DNA of 64,000 bases from Tigriopus japonicus (Eukaryota > Arthropoda > Copepoda > Harpacticoida > Harpacticidae), in assembly GCA_010645155.1 (NCBI GenBank), contig CM021317.1, positions 8,898,678 through 8,962,677 of the forward strand, read 5' to 3'. Below the pieces are notes generated by a model. It saw nothing but the letters and a program-made list of their open reading frames with translations, searched no databases and was not told the DNA's origin. Of the stretch, positions 44,448 to 53,573 are shown one piece after another (position 1 is the stretch's first letter; each line of letters begins with the position of its first letter). Made by a program: the position numbers and the translations under genes.

Positions 44448-44650
44448 ACGTCGTTTCCCGATTCCGTTCGTTTCACGGCCTCCTCTCTGAGATCAAGGTC
44501 GTCTTGGATTTGTGACTTCGTTAGATCTGGATCAATGTATAGATGGCCTAGATTTTTCATGTTCCGCAGCTTGTAACTTCTTTGAAGCACCTTTTGTTTG
44601 AGTTCTTCATCACGAAGACCCACCACTAGCATTCTTGGTCTCTCATTCAA
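44393..44650 (-). CDS. LINE ORF1, C-terminal part (minus-one frame)
   Basis: It continues ORF1 after the A7 run: LNERPRMLVVGLRDEELKQK, VLQRSYKLRNMKNLGHLYID and PDLTKSQIQDDLDLREEAVK, ending RLSKLKK. This is the RRM-distal C-terminal domain typical of CR1/L1-type ORF1 proteins. The frame has no ATG of its own near its start. It overlaps ORF2. Confidence 0.8.
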   Translation of the reverse strand: MNERPRMLVVGLRDEELKQKVLQRSYKLRNMKNLGHLYIDPDLTKSQIQDDLDLREEAVKRTESGNDVWIVKGRKGTGRLSKLKK

Positions 44651-45162
44651 CCCTTGTGTTTTTTTCCAAGGCGAAACATGAAGCGAATGTCCGACCCAGA
44701 GATCGGGACACCCATTGCTTCATTGCATATCTTCAGGACTTCTCTTTCATCAAATGCTTTCTTGCCTTCTGTGTTTTCATCATGGGCTTCGGGCAAACCT
44801 TTGACGACAATATTGTTTCGCTTCTCTTCTCGGAGTCGAAGCTCAGTGATTGTTGCCTTAAAGGAATTCGGTACATCCTCCAGCTTTTTGATTCGTGTTT
44901 CATGTCCGTTTACAGATTCTTCCAATTGTTCAAGACGAGCTCGGACCTCCGATAACCCTTGAAACATCTTTGAACAAGGAATTTCACAAGTCTTGCAAAA
45001 CCACATTTTCATGGCCAGGGCATACGAGAGGGCAGCTTTTGGGATGCTACTGCATCCTGGGGTCTGATGGAATAAACCTTCACATCCATAACACGCGATA
45101 ATCCTTGAATCGACTCCAAGGCTTTTATCGCAAAATCCACAGTTTGTTTTGGAACTTGACAT
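44647..45162 (-). CDS. LINE ORF1, N-terminal part with PHD-like finger
   Basis: The ATG at 45162 opens MSSSKTNCGFCDKSLG, then ACYGCEGLFHQTPGC and MWFCKTCE, a Cys4-His-Cys3-like PHD finger. A coiled-coil-like stretch follows (GLSEVRARLEQLEESVNGHE), then RNNIVVKGLPEAHDE and SDIRFMFRLGK, as in LINE ORF1 RNA-binding domains. It stops three codons after a run of seven A. A minus-one shift there joins it to 44393-44650, giving about 256 residues. Confidence 0.88.
   Translation of the reverse strand: MSSSKTNCGFCDKSLGVDSRIIACYGCEGLFHQTPGCSSIPKAALSYALAMKMWFCKTCEIPCSKMFQGLSEVRARLEQLEESVNGHETRIKKLEDVPNSFKATITELRLREEKRNNIVVKGLPEAHDENTEGKKAFDEREVLKICNEAMGVPISGSDIRFMFRLGKKHKG
44659..44665 (-). promoter_or_regulatory. 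A AAA AAA heptamer at the ORF1 frame break
   Basis: On the minus strand the zero-frame codons GGA AAA AAA CAC contain a slippery-type A AAA AAA. A minus-one slip here gives GKKTQGLNERPRM and restores the full ORF1. Either a programmed shift or a one-base deletion in the A run explains it. Confidence 0.45.
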
Positions 45163-45503
45163 TTTTTTGGTCGTGTTAGGTGGTCAACCTGAGCGCTCAA
45201 ATGATATACTCGCCAATTCACTTGACACACCTAGCTAGTTTTTTTATAGACTTTCGTCTAAAATTAACTTTTTGACAACACTTTCAACCACTAACGTGTT
45301 TCAGGGCCAAGGAAAGCGGACTTCACAATCTATTTTCGAACTAAGATAACTATTTTTCGATTCGCTTTGAAGCACGATTGAAAAGCAAGTGTGCTATCCT
45401 CGGCAGGTTGACCAAAAAAAATTAATTACAATTACTTCGAAATGTATTTGCAATTACGTAATTGTCCTTTCAATTACAATTACATCATAGGTCTGTTTTT
45501 CCT

Positions 45504-45822
45504 TCATACAATGATCAACAATTTCCAATTGACTGCCACCAATTTCAAGTCATTAGTGATGTTTGTGAGGCATTCAAACTTAGCCAAGTGAAGAACACTT
45601 TTAAGGATTTTCTCTACATCTGCACCCCAGATGCAGACTTACCTGAGGTCGCTTTTTGCGATGGTCTATTTCCAACTCTTCGATATTTTTCTGGGAGACT
45701 ATTTATTTATCGTACTCTAACTGAGATGTGCCCATGACAACTTCCTTGGTTGTTGTGTCAGAGATCTTTGGGTGAGTGAAAAGTGCTTATTTTTAGGGCT
45801 AAGAACTGAAGCCTAATTTTAC
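45504..45822. other. Intron start and unassigned frame beside the PAN-type exon
   Basis: The plus-strand frame 45462-45737 (VCEAFKLSQVKNTFKDFLY) is unrecognised. On the minus strand a CTCAG|GTAAGT donor-like site lies near 45645 after a frame reading KNIEELEIDHRKKRPQ, but it does not fit the phase of the upstream exon. Confidence 0.3.
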
Positions 45823-46336
45823 CTTCACATGCCTTTTCAGATGCCAGGCAATCATCACAAGATCGGTCCAAAGCTGGACAATCGTTGGTCATTGTGCAAG
45901 AGTTCGTCTGATTGCTGTAGCTAAACCAAGCACATTCAGCGCGATTTCCACAAAGAGATCCGCATTCTTTGTCACTGCCCACCAATCGAATTCCCTCCAA
46001 AGCTCCATAACATCGACCTTGGACGCCACATTGGATCTCTGGGCATTCTTGTTCCCCACTGACGCAATTGGACCAACATTTATCTTGGGTCAAACTCAAG
46101 CAACCAGAGAGGGAAGTGCAGATCTGTGAATCAGTGTACCAAGTGAACCATTCACAACCAGTGATAGATTGACATAGGTTAAGGCAGGTTCTAGATGTGT
46201 TGGTGGGACGAGCGTCCAAGATCTGGGAGTCTAGACATTCGCCAGGAACGAAACATTGGATCCCAGGTCCGCTGACTTTTTGTGCGAATGTGGCTTTCAC
46301 AATGCAACAGAGAAGGATTAGGACTTCTTTCGCCAT
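45823..46336 (-). CDS. First exon of a secreted protein with two PAN/apple-like modules
   Basis: The ATG at 46336 opens a signal peptide, MAKEVLILLCCIVKATFAQ. Two cysteine-rich repeats of about 70 residues follow: CFVPGECLDSQIL, CLNLCQSITGCEWFTWYTD and SLSGCLSLTQDKCWSNC; then CGVQGRCYGALEG, CGSLCGNRAECAWFSYSNQ and MTNDCPALDRSCDDC. The C..C...CEWFTWY/CAWFSYS core resembles PAN/apple domains, which bind proteins or carbohydrates outside the cell. The exon ends after GAAG at a GTAAAA donor, leaving one base of a codon. The next exon was not found. The kelch-type exons at 13-17 kb, on the same strand, are a possible continuation. Confidence 0.85.
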
Positions 46337-46380
46337 CTTCTTTTCTTTGAGACTGTTCTGAAATGGCTTATTTTCAAGAC

Positions 46381-46386
46381 TTTATA
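46381..46386 (-). promoter_or_regulatory. TATA box of the PAN-type gene
   Basis: GGGTATAAAGTC on the minus strand is followed 27-28 bases later by CATTTCAGAAC, an arthropod-like initiator, and about 25 bases after that by the ATG at 46336. Spacing between TATA and initiator is canonical. Confidence 0.6.
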
Positions 46387-46800
46387 CCCAAACTGGTAAC
46401 CAGTTAGCTTGAAGGGCTGTTTGACACATGCAACTGGAAATTTGCATTTTAATGACATGATTGGTTTCCTAAGCATTTGCTAACTTGTCTCACAGCAATA
46501 TGCAAATGCAAATTGTTATTTATTTAACTGAGCAATTTCACAAGTGTGTACACAAGACGGTCTTTGTGACAAATTTACTTTTCTAAACTTTGGCCTTCTT
46601 ATTTTTTCAAGGAGATTATTGTTTCGGTGCGACTAATTCTCATTGAATTATAACTGACATCACCTTTTGAGGACTCGCGAAACCAAACCTCTTAAGCTCT
46701 TTGTCCAGTTTTAGTGGTTTCTATGCAATAAAAAGTTTTTGTTCAATCGAATTGATTCCCTTTCAGCAAATTCAATCGAATCTTTTGCCGTGGAGTACAG

Positions 46801-46806
46801 TTTATT
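46801..46806 (-). terminator. Poly(A) signal of the nuclease-ATPase gene
   Basis: AATAAA on the minus strand lies about 60 bases after the stop codon at 46867. Confidence 0.55.
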
Positions 46807-46866
46807 TCAGACATTCAACAATACGTTATTAGATTGATTTAATTTTTTGGAGATATCAAGTCGATT

Positions 46867-47668
46867 TTAAATGCATAGTGCCTGAAATAATCGGGTTTTC
46901 AATGATGCCAATCTCGATGGAATCTTTTCTTCACTTATTCTCTTTGGTTGTGTAGCAATAAATATTAACAGGTCAATAAAAGCTAACGATACCTCGTCAA
47001 ACATTTGGAAATAATCAATTTCTTTATCGAACAATTCCTTGGCCATCAGGTTATCATCTTCTTGTTCTTCAACTCTTAAAAATATCGAAGTGTTCCCAAA
47101 TTTCTTCATTATTTTCGTTTCCATCTGTTTAGATTTCTTGTGCCATTTCTTAATGACGAGAAACCAGGGTTCTCTCATACCTTGCGGAAATTTTTCCTTC
47201 ATAATTTGAATCCACAATTGAGTCATCTCTTTAATCCAAATCGATTGAATCAAAGGCCAATGAAGGGTTGAAGAAGTCTCAGGAGCCATCCAACTGAAAC
47301 AATAAATCCTTAATTCCATCTGCAAATTGGCCATTTCCGAGGCTTGAAAAGGTGAATCTGGTTGATTTTGGGGCTGAAGAAGAAGTTGCGGAGAGAACAC
47401 TGTCAAGACCGTCTTTAAGTCGGGAAAAATGTCCCAAAAGCTTGTCATATCAAACGTGTTTGACTCTTCTTTGTTGTCTAAAGGTTGGTTGACATCAGGG
47501 TGACTGGCATATTCCCTTCTCATGAGATGATTAGCCAAGGCATCCCCATCATGGGGATTCCACCATCCCAGCAGGGTTTGGATCAAGTTCCAATGATGAA
47601 TCTCGTGATCACGAGCAAATGTGGCAAGTAAAGTGACAATGGAACTGAGGTTCACCTCAAGACCAGGG
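46867..47668 (-). CDS. Nuclease-ATPase gene, exon 6 (C-terminus)
   Basis: It begins after TTTTTCTAG with one base completing a split Ser codon (HF-S-PGLEVN) and ends at the stop 46867. The content is helical: SSIVTLLATFARDHEIHHWN, LIQTLLGWWNPHDGDAL, FDMTSFWDIFPDLKTVL, and the C-terminal FQMFDEVSLAFIDLLIFIA. No catalytic motif was recognised. It probably forms a helical C-terminal domain. Confidence 0.8.
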
Positions 47669-48202
47669 CTAGAAAAACAAATAATGTTGAGGTAACAATA
47701 AAAAAAGAATGAGTGGTGTTTTGAATGCAATTTTCTGACTCCATGATAAGAAATTTTATGAGAAACATGTTTTACGTTTCGGTCGATCGAGATGAAATTA
47801 AGCGTGTGTGCTGTATATTCCAGCCGAACAACTGGTTTGATTAGATTTCTCTGTGACTGGCCCAGATTTCAAAACACGGCTTAGCCGAGGCTTAAAGGTC
47901 TTCAGTGGTCCTTGGTTTGATAGATTAGCAAATACCTTTTCCTCACAAGTCCATGAGATTGGGTTTTGAGAAAAAAGAAAGAACTTGATCTCAATATTGA
48001 TCCTCATTGAGATTTCTATTATTTGGGAGGCGTTGGAAGGTAATAAAAAGACACAAGCTTGATTTCGGAATGTTTAGAAACTCATGTAGGATTTTATTGG
48101 ATAAAAACCTTGCACAAATAGATGATAAAAGTGATCCTTTATGTCATATGTGGTTTCCTTGCCTGGTCCTAAGTGCAAGGTCAAGGTTGGTTAAGGAGGA
48201 GC

Positions 48203-48370
48203 AGGGATGGGGAGTAATTGTAATTGTTATTACAATTTTGTAATTTCAATTAGAATTGCATGCAATTGTTATTGTAATTAACTACATTTTTGGGCTAAGT
48301 AATTGTAATTTCAATTAATTACATTTTTGGCTATTTTCAATTTTCAATTACCAATTACATTTCAAAATCT
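48203..48370 (+). repeat. MITE-like end rich in GTAATTGTAATTG (intron 5)
   Basis: It begins CAGGGATGGGGAGTAATTGT and runs through GTAATT/AATTAC motifs. A related direct, not inverted, segment lies at about 48855-48895, so no complete element can be delimited. The motif resembles family C, but the terminus is different. Confidence 0.5.
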
Positions 48371-49424
48371 TACTTCCTCAAATTAACCATAAAACCAATT
48401 TATCAGTTTTTACTTGCAAAACAATTATTTTGTCATCAATTTGCAGTCAATGTGATGCCACGAACAGGTAGCTTTTGTTACAATACACATCCAAGCTATG
48501 ATGTTTAAATACTTTCAAACTACAAGAGCTTTTGACCATGATTTTTGCGTTAGGAGCTAGGGCTTTTCACAACCAAGGGTAGATAAATGAAGGGCAAAAA
48601 TAAAGTTTTAAAACATCTTCATACTTGATATATATGTACAGAGTTCGTGTTTTCTGAAAAAGAAAAAGATATGCCTTGTGATTGATGGTTTAACATTTTT
48701 GATATTTAAGCCCGTTCATAAGCTTTTGGTTTGTGTAAATTACTCTTTCATATTAACCTTTCAGGCATTATAAGTTGCCAGTTGGTGCATTGCTACTTAA
48801 AAATCGCTGATCTGTTTATTTTTCATCATTTTGAAAAGGCAAAAGAGTGAAAGGGAGGGAAGAATTGTAATTGTCATGTAATTGTTATGTGAATTCTGGT
48901 TAAAGAAAATGTGGCCTCCAAACTCGCCAACCCTGAATTCCCTTGACTACCATGTGTGAACGCGGGTTGAAAGCAAAGCTTCTGTCAATGGCCACCCAAG
49001 TATTGGGTTTCCTCAAGACCTCAGTTGAGTACGAGTGGATCCAGATGCTGACAACTGTTTCCTCATTGCATCTTTCATAGTGCAGGAATACATCATGCAA
49101 AATTTAAGCCAAAGTGTATGAGTTGTTGTGGCGCACTCGGTAGGCCTTTATCTCTTAAACTGTCATTTTATGACTTCATTTTTCTACTTTGTCTGTTCAT
49201 TTTATTCCCAAAAAGATTTGCTCTCCTTGCTTAGATCAACTTCCCCTCTTTTTTACAAGGAATGGTTTTTGTCGACTTTACGATAAGATTTTAATAAGGA
49301 AAATTATAATTATCAAGAAGGTGTATCTTGGACAAGAGACAAAGCTTGTTGTTCTCCAAACATGACCTAGAACATCCACACATCCGGTCTGTTATCGTCT
49401 AACTTTACCCCAAAAATGGGGTAT
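48371..49424. other. Intron 5 sequence, nothing recognised
   Basis: AT-rich intron DNA. The frame at 48900-49100 has no recognisable motif. Confidence 0.5.
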
Positions 49425-50365
49425 TTACATTAATAACCACCCATTTTATATTTTTTGATCCTAACCAGTTTTCTCATAGGTCAAAATAAAGAAAAGATAC
49501 GAAACATATTTTTTCAAAAATTGTTGTCCCATTATAAACTTCTTATTACTCGGGAAGCTTGATCAACCAAAACTGCATTTGACTTTTACTCGTTATTTTG
49601 CATTTGTTTTCAATTCAATGTTCCAATTTGTACTAATGCATACCAATTTAATATTTTTTTATTCTAAGCAGTATTCTTTTGGGTCATAAAAGAAAAAAGA
49701 CACAAAACATATTTTTTTCAAAAACTTGATGTCCCATAATAAACTTCTTATTATTTGGGAAGTTTAATCAACCAAAGGTTCATTTGACTTTTTCTAGTTG
49801 TTTTGCATTTGTTGTCAAGTCAATGTTCCAATTTACATTAATAACCACACATTTTATATTTTTTGATCCTAAAAAGTTTTCTCATGGGTCATAATAAAGA
49901 AAAGAAACAAAACATACCTTTTCAAAAATTGTTGTCTTATAATAAACTTCTTACTACTCTGGAAGCTTGATCAACCAAATGTGCATTTGACTTTTTGTGG
50001 TTGTTTTCCATTTGTTGTCTGTTTAATGTTCCATTTTGCAATGACGTCCACCCATTTTATATTTTTTGATCCCAAACAGTTTTCTCATGGGTAGTAACAA
50101 AGAAAAGAGACATAACATATTTTTTTCAAAAAAATGATGTCCCATAATTAATTTCTTATTTCTCGGGAAGCTTGATCAACCAAAGGTGCATTTGACTTAT
50201 TCTGGTTGTTTTGCATTTGTTTTCTGTTTAATGTTCCATTTTGCACTAATGCATACAAATTTAATATTTTTTGATTCTAAACAGTATTATTCTTATGGGT
50301 CATAAAAGAGAAAATATACAAAACATATTTTTTCAAAAACTTGAGGTCCCATAATAAACTTATTT
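49425..50365. repeat. About 205-bp tandem repeats beside the exon 5 donor
   Basis: About four and a half units begin near 49425, 49630, 49832, 50035 and 50241. Each carries CATTTTATATTTTTTGATCC (or CAATTTAATATT), AGTTTTCTCATGGGTCA, CCCATAATAAACTTCTTAT and GGGAAGCTTGATCAACCAAA. Units with GCATAC alternate with units having CCACCC-type starts. The array ends about 10 bp from the splice donor of exon 5. Confidence 0.9.
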
Positions 50366-50373
50366 TAAATTAC

Positions 50374-51221
50374 CTGAAATGGAAACAGCGTTTCAGTAGA
50401 GTTTTTCTGAGATCTTCTGCTGGAAACAATGGTTCCTCACTCTTATTCATGATGTTTTCTTGCTTTAGTTCCTCGCCCACTTGAGACCATATCGTAAAAA
50501 GTCGATTCAAGTCAAAAGACAATTCTAAATCAATGCTGAGAAGGATTGTACGAATAATTTCCACAATGATAATGTCGTTCCAGATTGCTAACGTCGGGAC
50601 AAGATCATCCATGAAAAGTTTCACTGTTGGCACGTTTTCCAAATTAGAAGGGTAGTTTAAATCCTTAATTCCGACGCAAAATGCGGTTTTTGGATCAAAT
50701 GGCTGAAGCCAAAGCAGAAGAGGATAGTCTGACTTTGTTGAATTGGGTGACTTTTCTTGGACCACCCGGTACATCTTCATCGTTTTGGGCGCTTCGTATT
50801 GATGCAACCAATCAGGGTGTCTATTTTCGAATCTAGTCCAATCTGAATAATACTGAATTAATGGTTTCTTCGCTGATTCACCAAGTGGTCGAAGTTGTGA
50901 ATATACATTTATCCCATTCTCTCTAAGAGCTCCAATATTCCACGTGATATGTGTAATCACATCTTCAATTTCATTCTTGAACAGGTTTGTTGTGTTTTGT
51001 TTAGAGAGGTCTGGATGCACAGAAGAATTTAGAAAGACCGTTTTGAGTTTGGTTTTGGCGCGATATCGTGTAGTGTTGGCTGCATCGTGAATTTCTGGTA
51101 CGAGAACCATTTCTACTTCAATGCCATCACTGACGTGCTCTGGTGCCATAAGGATTTGTCGTTCTTTATTGGTTGGATCGAAAAAAGTCTTTAAATCTTC
51201 ATCGGAACAAGTATTGGCGGA
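50374..51221 (-). CDS. Nuclease-ATPase gene, exon 5 (helicase C-terminal motifs)
   Basis: It follows CAATTGCAG and ends TTTCAG|GTAATT, leaving two bases of a codon. Near its start, RQILMAPEHVSDGIEVEMVL resembles SF1 helicase motif V (the GxE-x-D-x-V block following a substrate-contact strand). Further on come VEMVLVPEIHDAANTTRYRA, VITHITWNIGALRENG and YYSDWTRFENRHPDWLHQ, not assigned. It lies in phase between exons 4 and 6. Confidence 0.82.
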
Positions 51222-51378
51222 CTGCAATTGAAATATATCGATATTCTTCTTTTCTCATTTTTTTCATTAATTTACTCGTTTTTCTCGTGACGCATTCAGT
51301 TCATCTAAATAATAGCATGTTCGAGTAAGGCATCTTAATATTTTTTCCACTCAACCATCCTTCCCCGTCTGAACTTAC

Positions 51379-52437
51379 CTCCAAACATCCGTAATACAAG
51401 AAGCGCCCATTGATCCCATCTTCCAAGGTTAATTTTTGCAATTTGTTCAAGCGATAACGGTCCAAAACAATCAAAATTTTCTTCACACTAGGTTCGGCCT
51501 TCAAAGCTTCACTAAATGCTATCGAATCCCTTTCACCATCAATAATGGGGCATCCGTCGAACCTTTTTCCATGTTTAGCCAAGTCAATTGTTTTCTGCAC
51601 CTCCTCCGAATTCCGTAAGTTTAATCGAAGTCCATCTTCTTCTTGAAAGCCAACATTTGGAGGAACTTGAATGGAATTTTCAGTGTCCACTATCCAAACA
51701 ACTTTCCCGTCGTCCTTTGAGCTTTTGGCCAAAAAGGCCTCAATTTGAGCCTTGTTGTTTTGTGAGGCCTCATCAATGAACACGTGTATTTGTCTAGTAT
51801 CATGATAGTCTTGGAACATTTCGAATAGGAGGTCTTGGATATCTTCTGTCCCATGAAGCTCGGCTATTCTGACATTTTTGAGACCCAAACCTTGGAACTT
51901 AAATTTGAGCATTTTGGTCAACAAGTGATCATGCTCAAAGGCCATTCGATGTCGACGAGCTATCAAAAGTGCGATGAAGTTCCCTGGTTCCACCTTTGCC
52001 GTCGCTAATTTGGCTATTTTAGTCTTCAGGATCTCAGTTTTGCCCGTTCCAAATAAGCCATGACTTCTGATGATCATCTTGTCAGGATCTTTTTGAAGAA
52101 CTTTTAGTTGGTCCAAGTTCCACAATATGATGTCGTGATCTTGGAAGTCCACCATGTTTAATTGATGTTTGGCTACTTTTTCGCCATCAAAAGTTTGCTT
52201 ATTGGCCATGGCATAAAATAGGAACCTCTTGACAATAGCCGTGTAATCATCCTTGGTGAGCACATCTATTAAATCATCCTCTGTTCCAACCAGAACCTCA
52301 TTTATCTTTGTTCTCAAATCTGACACCTGGACCACAAATGGTTCACAAAATTGGCAAATGGAAGAAGGATCGATATTAGATTGCTCAAAGCAAGCCCAAG
52401 TCAAGAATTGCCAACCTTTTCTCACAGGAAGGTGATC
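51379..52437 (-). CDS. Nuclease-ATPase gene, exon 4 (P-loop ATPase)
   Basis: The exon is bounded by TTTCTTTCAG and GAG|GTAAGT, exactly 353 codons. It opens DHLPVRKGWQFLTWACFEQ. MIIRSHGLFGTGKTEILKTK contains the Walker A (GLFGTGKT). HVFIDEASQNNKAQIEAFL contains a Walker B-like IDEA. VVWIVDTENSIQ sits where SF1 helicases have motif III (GDxxQ), and GLRLNLRNSEEVQKTIDLA where they have motif IV. The arrangement matches DUF2075/SF1-type ATPases. The motif III Gly-Asp is replaced by VDTEN, so helicase activity is uncertain. Confidence 0.88.
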
Positions 52438-53573
52438 CTGAAAGAAGAACCATTGTAAGTTATGGACAATGAGACTAACAAGAATTATGAATCAAGTAGA
52501 AAAATTATCATTGCAATCTTATGCAAAGTAGAGCTTTGTTTTGTTGACTAAATTACGACTTTTGATTTTTAGTTGAATTGAATGTCAGGGTAAAAAGTTA
52601 TGCCGTCTCAACTCTATGAACTTAGGAGAGCATAGAATGAATGAGCTCGCCCTTTTGTGGTTTTACACTTAACAGAATAGGGCTAGCTCTTGCATTTCGT
52701 GATGGATCATGAACTGAGCTTTGAGAGAGCATAATTTTGACCCATTATTTGATTGAGTTGAAAATTGAAAACAGAAGAAAGGTTTCATGTGTTGGGGTGC
52801 AGATTTCAGGCTAATAAGATTTCATGCCCAAAGACATGTTCATTTGCTATTTGCTAGCTTTAAAGTTTATTTGCCATTTCTCATTTTATTTTTCATTTTG
52901 AAGCAAATAAAAACACAATTTCTCGGGTTTTGATTAATTAAATGCAAAAATTGTCTTTTGTGTGGAAAAAACAAATTTTTGCGCAAAATGTTTTCTTTAA
53001 GGGGTATATTGATTATTCAATGGAATAAAGACATTTTCGCTTAAATGTTCATACAATTGCATTCCACTTTATTGTTGGTGAAACATAGTGCTCATTTTCC
53101 AATATTTTGGCAAATTTTCGTGTCTATCTGCCATTTCTTGTTTATATGCCATTTCTTGTTTAAATGCCATTTCTTGTTTATATGCCATTTCTTGTTTATA
53201 TGCCATTTCTTGTTTATATGCCATTTCTTGTTTATGTGCCATTTCTTGTTTATATGCCATTTCTTGTTTATATGCCATTTCTTGTTTATATGCCATTTCT
53301 TGTTTATATGCCATTTCTTGTTTATATGCCATTTCTTGTTTATATGCCATTTCTTGCTTATATGCAATTCCTTGTTTATTTGCCATTTCTTGTTTTTTAT
53401 GCCATTGCTTTTGCCATTTTGGACGCGTTTATTCGCCATTTTTTGGGCCTAAAATGCATAGTTTATTTGCCAGAAATCTACACTTCTACTCATGTGTACT
53501 CATGTGTAGGGGTCTGAATGTATCGTAATTCTCAGCATCAGCCTTGTCGTCCAGATAATTTAGTGGTTCTTGC
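52438..53573 (-). other. Intron 3 with non-canonical GC donor
   Basis: The donor reads CTTCAG|GCAAGA and the acceptor TTTCTTTCAG. GC-AG introns are a known minority class, and CAG|GCAAG is their usual context. Using it keeps phase 0 on both sides (KYLQ to DHLP). No GT donor nearby keeps the frame before the stop 14 codons later. The intron contains the 18-bp minisatellite. Confidence 0.65.
53115..53395. repeat. 18-bp minisatellite in intron 3
   Basis: The unit TGCCATTTCTTGTTTATA repeats about 15 times with few substitutions. As 18 is a multiple of three, the array is open in most frames, giving hexapeptide repeats such as MAYKQE on the minus strand. I treat it as intronic. Neighbouring frames show no domain. 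Confidence 0.9.

Larger units (their letters stand above)
41484..45419 (-). mobile_element. Near-complete CR1-like LINE
   Basis: The minus-strand order is 5' UTR (about 45163-45419), ORF1 with a PHD-like finger, ORF2 with endonuclease and RT, and a short 3' UTR ending in a four-unit AATCT-type tail next to the target. PHD fingers in ORF1 are known from CR1-like LINEs. The insertion lies within a TAATTACAATTAC array, so the target duplication cannot be read with certainty. ORF2 is intact. ORF1 has a single minus-one shift. Confidence 0.88.
40873..45495. mobile_element. TAATTACAATTAC-type MITE (family C), copy 3, interrupted by a LINE
   Basis: It starts CAGACCTGTG and ends ATTACATCATAGGTCTG. 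Flanking 8-mers cttttcct and tttttcct match at 7 of 8. A CR1-like LINE (41484-45419) is inserted in its tandem motif region. Removing it leaves about 690 bp like the other family C copies. Confidence 0.88.

Noticed and set aside
41853..44955. Plus-strand frames of 60-106 codons over the LINE
   Set aside because: They are antisense shadows of the LINE ORFs.
53045..53528. Several 100-146-codon frames of six-residue repeats on both strands
   Set aside because: They come from the 18-bp minisatellite in intron 3 and have no domain or splice support.
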